64,000 nucleotides of DNA, from contig JANJXV010000013.1 of assembly GCA_024803745.1 (NCBI GenBank), forward strand, positions 6,076,001 through 6,140,000, in the 5' to 3' direction. Source of the stretch: Megascapheus bottae. Taxonomy: Eukaryota > Chordata > Mammalia > Rodentia > Geomyidae. Every line of letters starts with the position of its first letter. The stretch's first letter is position 1. A program made the position numbers and the translations under genes. The notes under the pieces were generated by a model. That model was given only the letters and a program-made list of their open reading frames with translations. It did no database searches and was not told where the DNA came from. Of this stretch, positions 63,050-64,000 are shown piece by piece.

Positions 63050-63195
63050 GGAACGTGAGATTCTTATCTCCAATTAACCACTAGAAAAGTGGAAGTGGGG
63101 CTGTGGCTCCAGGGGTAGGGCAGTAGCCTTGAGCTGAGGAGCTCAGGGACAGTGCCCAGGCCCAATGTTCAAGCCCCACAACCGACACACAGACA
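63050..63195 (+). mobile_element. S2 SINE, head missing
   Basis: Starts in the linker (gtgagattcttatctccaatt) directly at the L1 boundary. Ends caagccccacaaccgac plus CA-rich tail. Confidence 0.83.
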
Positions 63196-63289
63196 CACAT
63201 ACAAAAACACACACTCCTGGAGGAGTGAATGGAACTGGAGTCAAGGAAGGGCTGTGATAGAGGAGCTACCCTGTTGTGGGTCAATCCAA

Positions 63290-63495
63290 TTGCTGGTGGC
63301 TCAAGCCTGTAATCATAGTTACTCAGGAGGCTGAGAGCTAAGGATCACAGCTCAAAGCCAGCCCAGACAGAAAAATTCACGGTACTCATACCTCCAATAA
63401 ACTACCAAAAAAGGCAGAAGAGGAGCTGTAGTTCAAGTTCTAACCTTGAGCACAAAAGCTCAAGGACAGCATACAAGCCCCAGACTAGCACACGC
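63290..63495 (+). mobile_element. S2 SINE
   Basis: tgctggtggctcaagcctgta to cagcatacaagccccagac. The tRNA-like unit is eroded. Confidence 0.82.
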
Positions 63496-63714
63496 ATACA
63501 TGTTGGTTTGATGTAGATTGGTACAGGTGGCCAGGGTTTTGAGGAGAAAAACAGGACAAGGCATGCCTTAGTACCAAGGATTCTTGGTAGTGATGATGTT
63601 TAGATATCTCCTTTCTTATCCAGAGGAAATAATTTTTTTTTCTATTTCCTGAATTCCTTTCCCAAGGCTTTCTTTACTCATTTGTCTTTCTTTTACATTT
63701 ACCACAAAAAGAAT

Positions 63715-63880
63715 GTCCCACAAAAATCTTAGTTCTGTAAGAAAGGGAATGGGGGAAAACAAGATGATTGGGAAGGGGTGGGGGAAGGAAAGGGGGACAA
63801 AAGCTTGAGAAGTTCTATCAATGTTCAAGAAGTAATGTACCCAGACCTAACATTTGTCTTCATGATATATAACACTGCAA
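63715..63880 (+). mobile_element. L1 3' UTR fragment
   Basis: gaagtaatgtaccc and gatgattgggaaggggtggggg are the complement of the 3' UTR text seen at 61320-61400. Confidence 0.6.
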
Positions 63881-63907
63881 CAATGAAATACCACAACAAA
63901 AAAATCT

Positions 63908-64000
63908 TAGTGGCTGGGAGTTTAACCTAGAGGGGCCAGGAGTTTGGCCTAGAAGTAGAGTGCTTGCCTCGCATGCATGAAGACGTGAATTCAATTCCTA
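63908..64000 (+). mobile_element. S1 SINE start, duplicated 5' end, cut by window end
   Basis: A scrap gtggctgggagtttaacctagag (63909-63931) is followed by a fresh start ggggccaggagtttggcctag. The B box reads gaattcaattcct. Confidence 0.85.

Overview
This window is nuclear DNA from a placental mammal, most likely a rodent. The evidence is a spliced mammalian gene with long introns, L1 and L2 LINEs, MIR and MER5-type fossils, and dense lineage-specific SINEs. Two SINE families dominate. 'S1' is a dimer of two tRNA-like (ID-related) units, about 180-200 bp. 'S2' is a 7SL/B1-like head joined to the same second tRNA-like unit found in S1, about 230 bp. Both resemble SINEs I associate with geomyoid rodents (kangaroo rats, pocket mice, pocket gophers). 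That lineage call is an inference from memory and was not checked.

Only one functional protein-coding gene is supported: PRCP, lysosomal Pro-X carboxypeptidase (prolylcarboxypeptidase, angiotensinase C), on the + strand. Eight coding exons lie between 12147 and 36137. They join in frame into 440 codons plus a stop, the same length as residues 57-496 of the human protein. They correspond to exons 2-9, and exon 1 (signal peptide and start codon) lies upstream of the window. The catalytic Ser, Asp and His codons are all present. The 3' UTR runs to a canonical AATAAA at 36584. Positions 1-12146 are the 3' part of intron 1, and 36.6-64.0 kb is downstream intergenic DNA with no convincing second gene.

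The rest is mostly repeats. Intron 2 holds an RPL36 processed pseudogene (12991-13298, minus) inserted into a SINE with a 15-16 bp target duplication. Intron 8 holds an ancient plus-strand L1 (about 31.97-35.1 kb) cut into pieces by at least five later SINEs. The intergenic part carries several 5'-truncated minus-strand L1 copies with recognisable ORF2 C-termini (48.97-50.45, 50.58-50.88, 54.09-54.56 and 61.26-63.05 kb). The last is split by a retroviral-type LTR carrying a primer-binding-site-like stub (62431-62807). Many microsatellites abut SINE tails.

No dramatic new system is visible. The observations most worth checking are: a decayed second copy of part of PRCP exon 7 inside intron 6, with plausible splice sites; a roughly 210-bp non-SINE element present twice, once inside PRCP and once 7 kb past its end; CTCF-like motifs in intron 1; and the odd LTR-plus-stub insertion in the L1.
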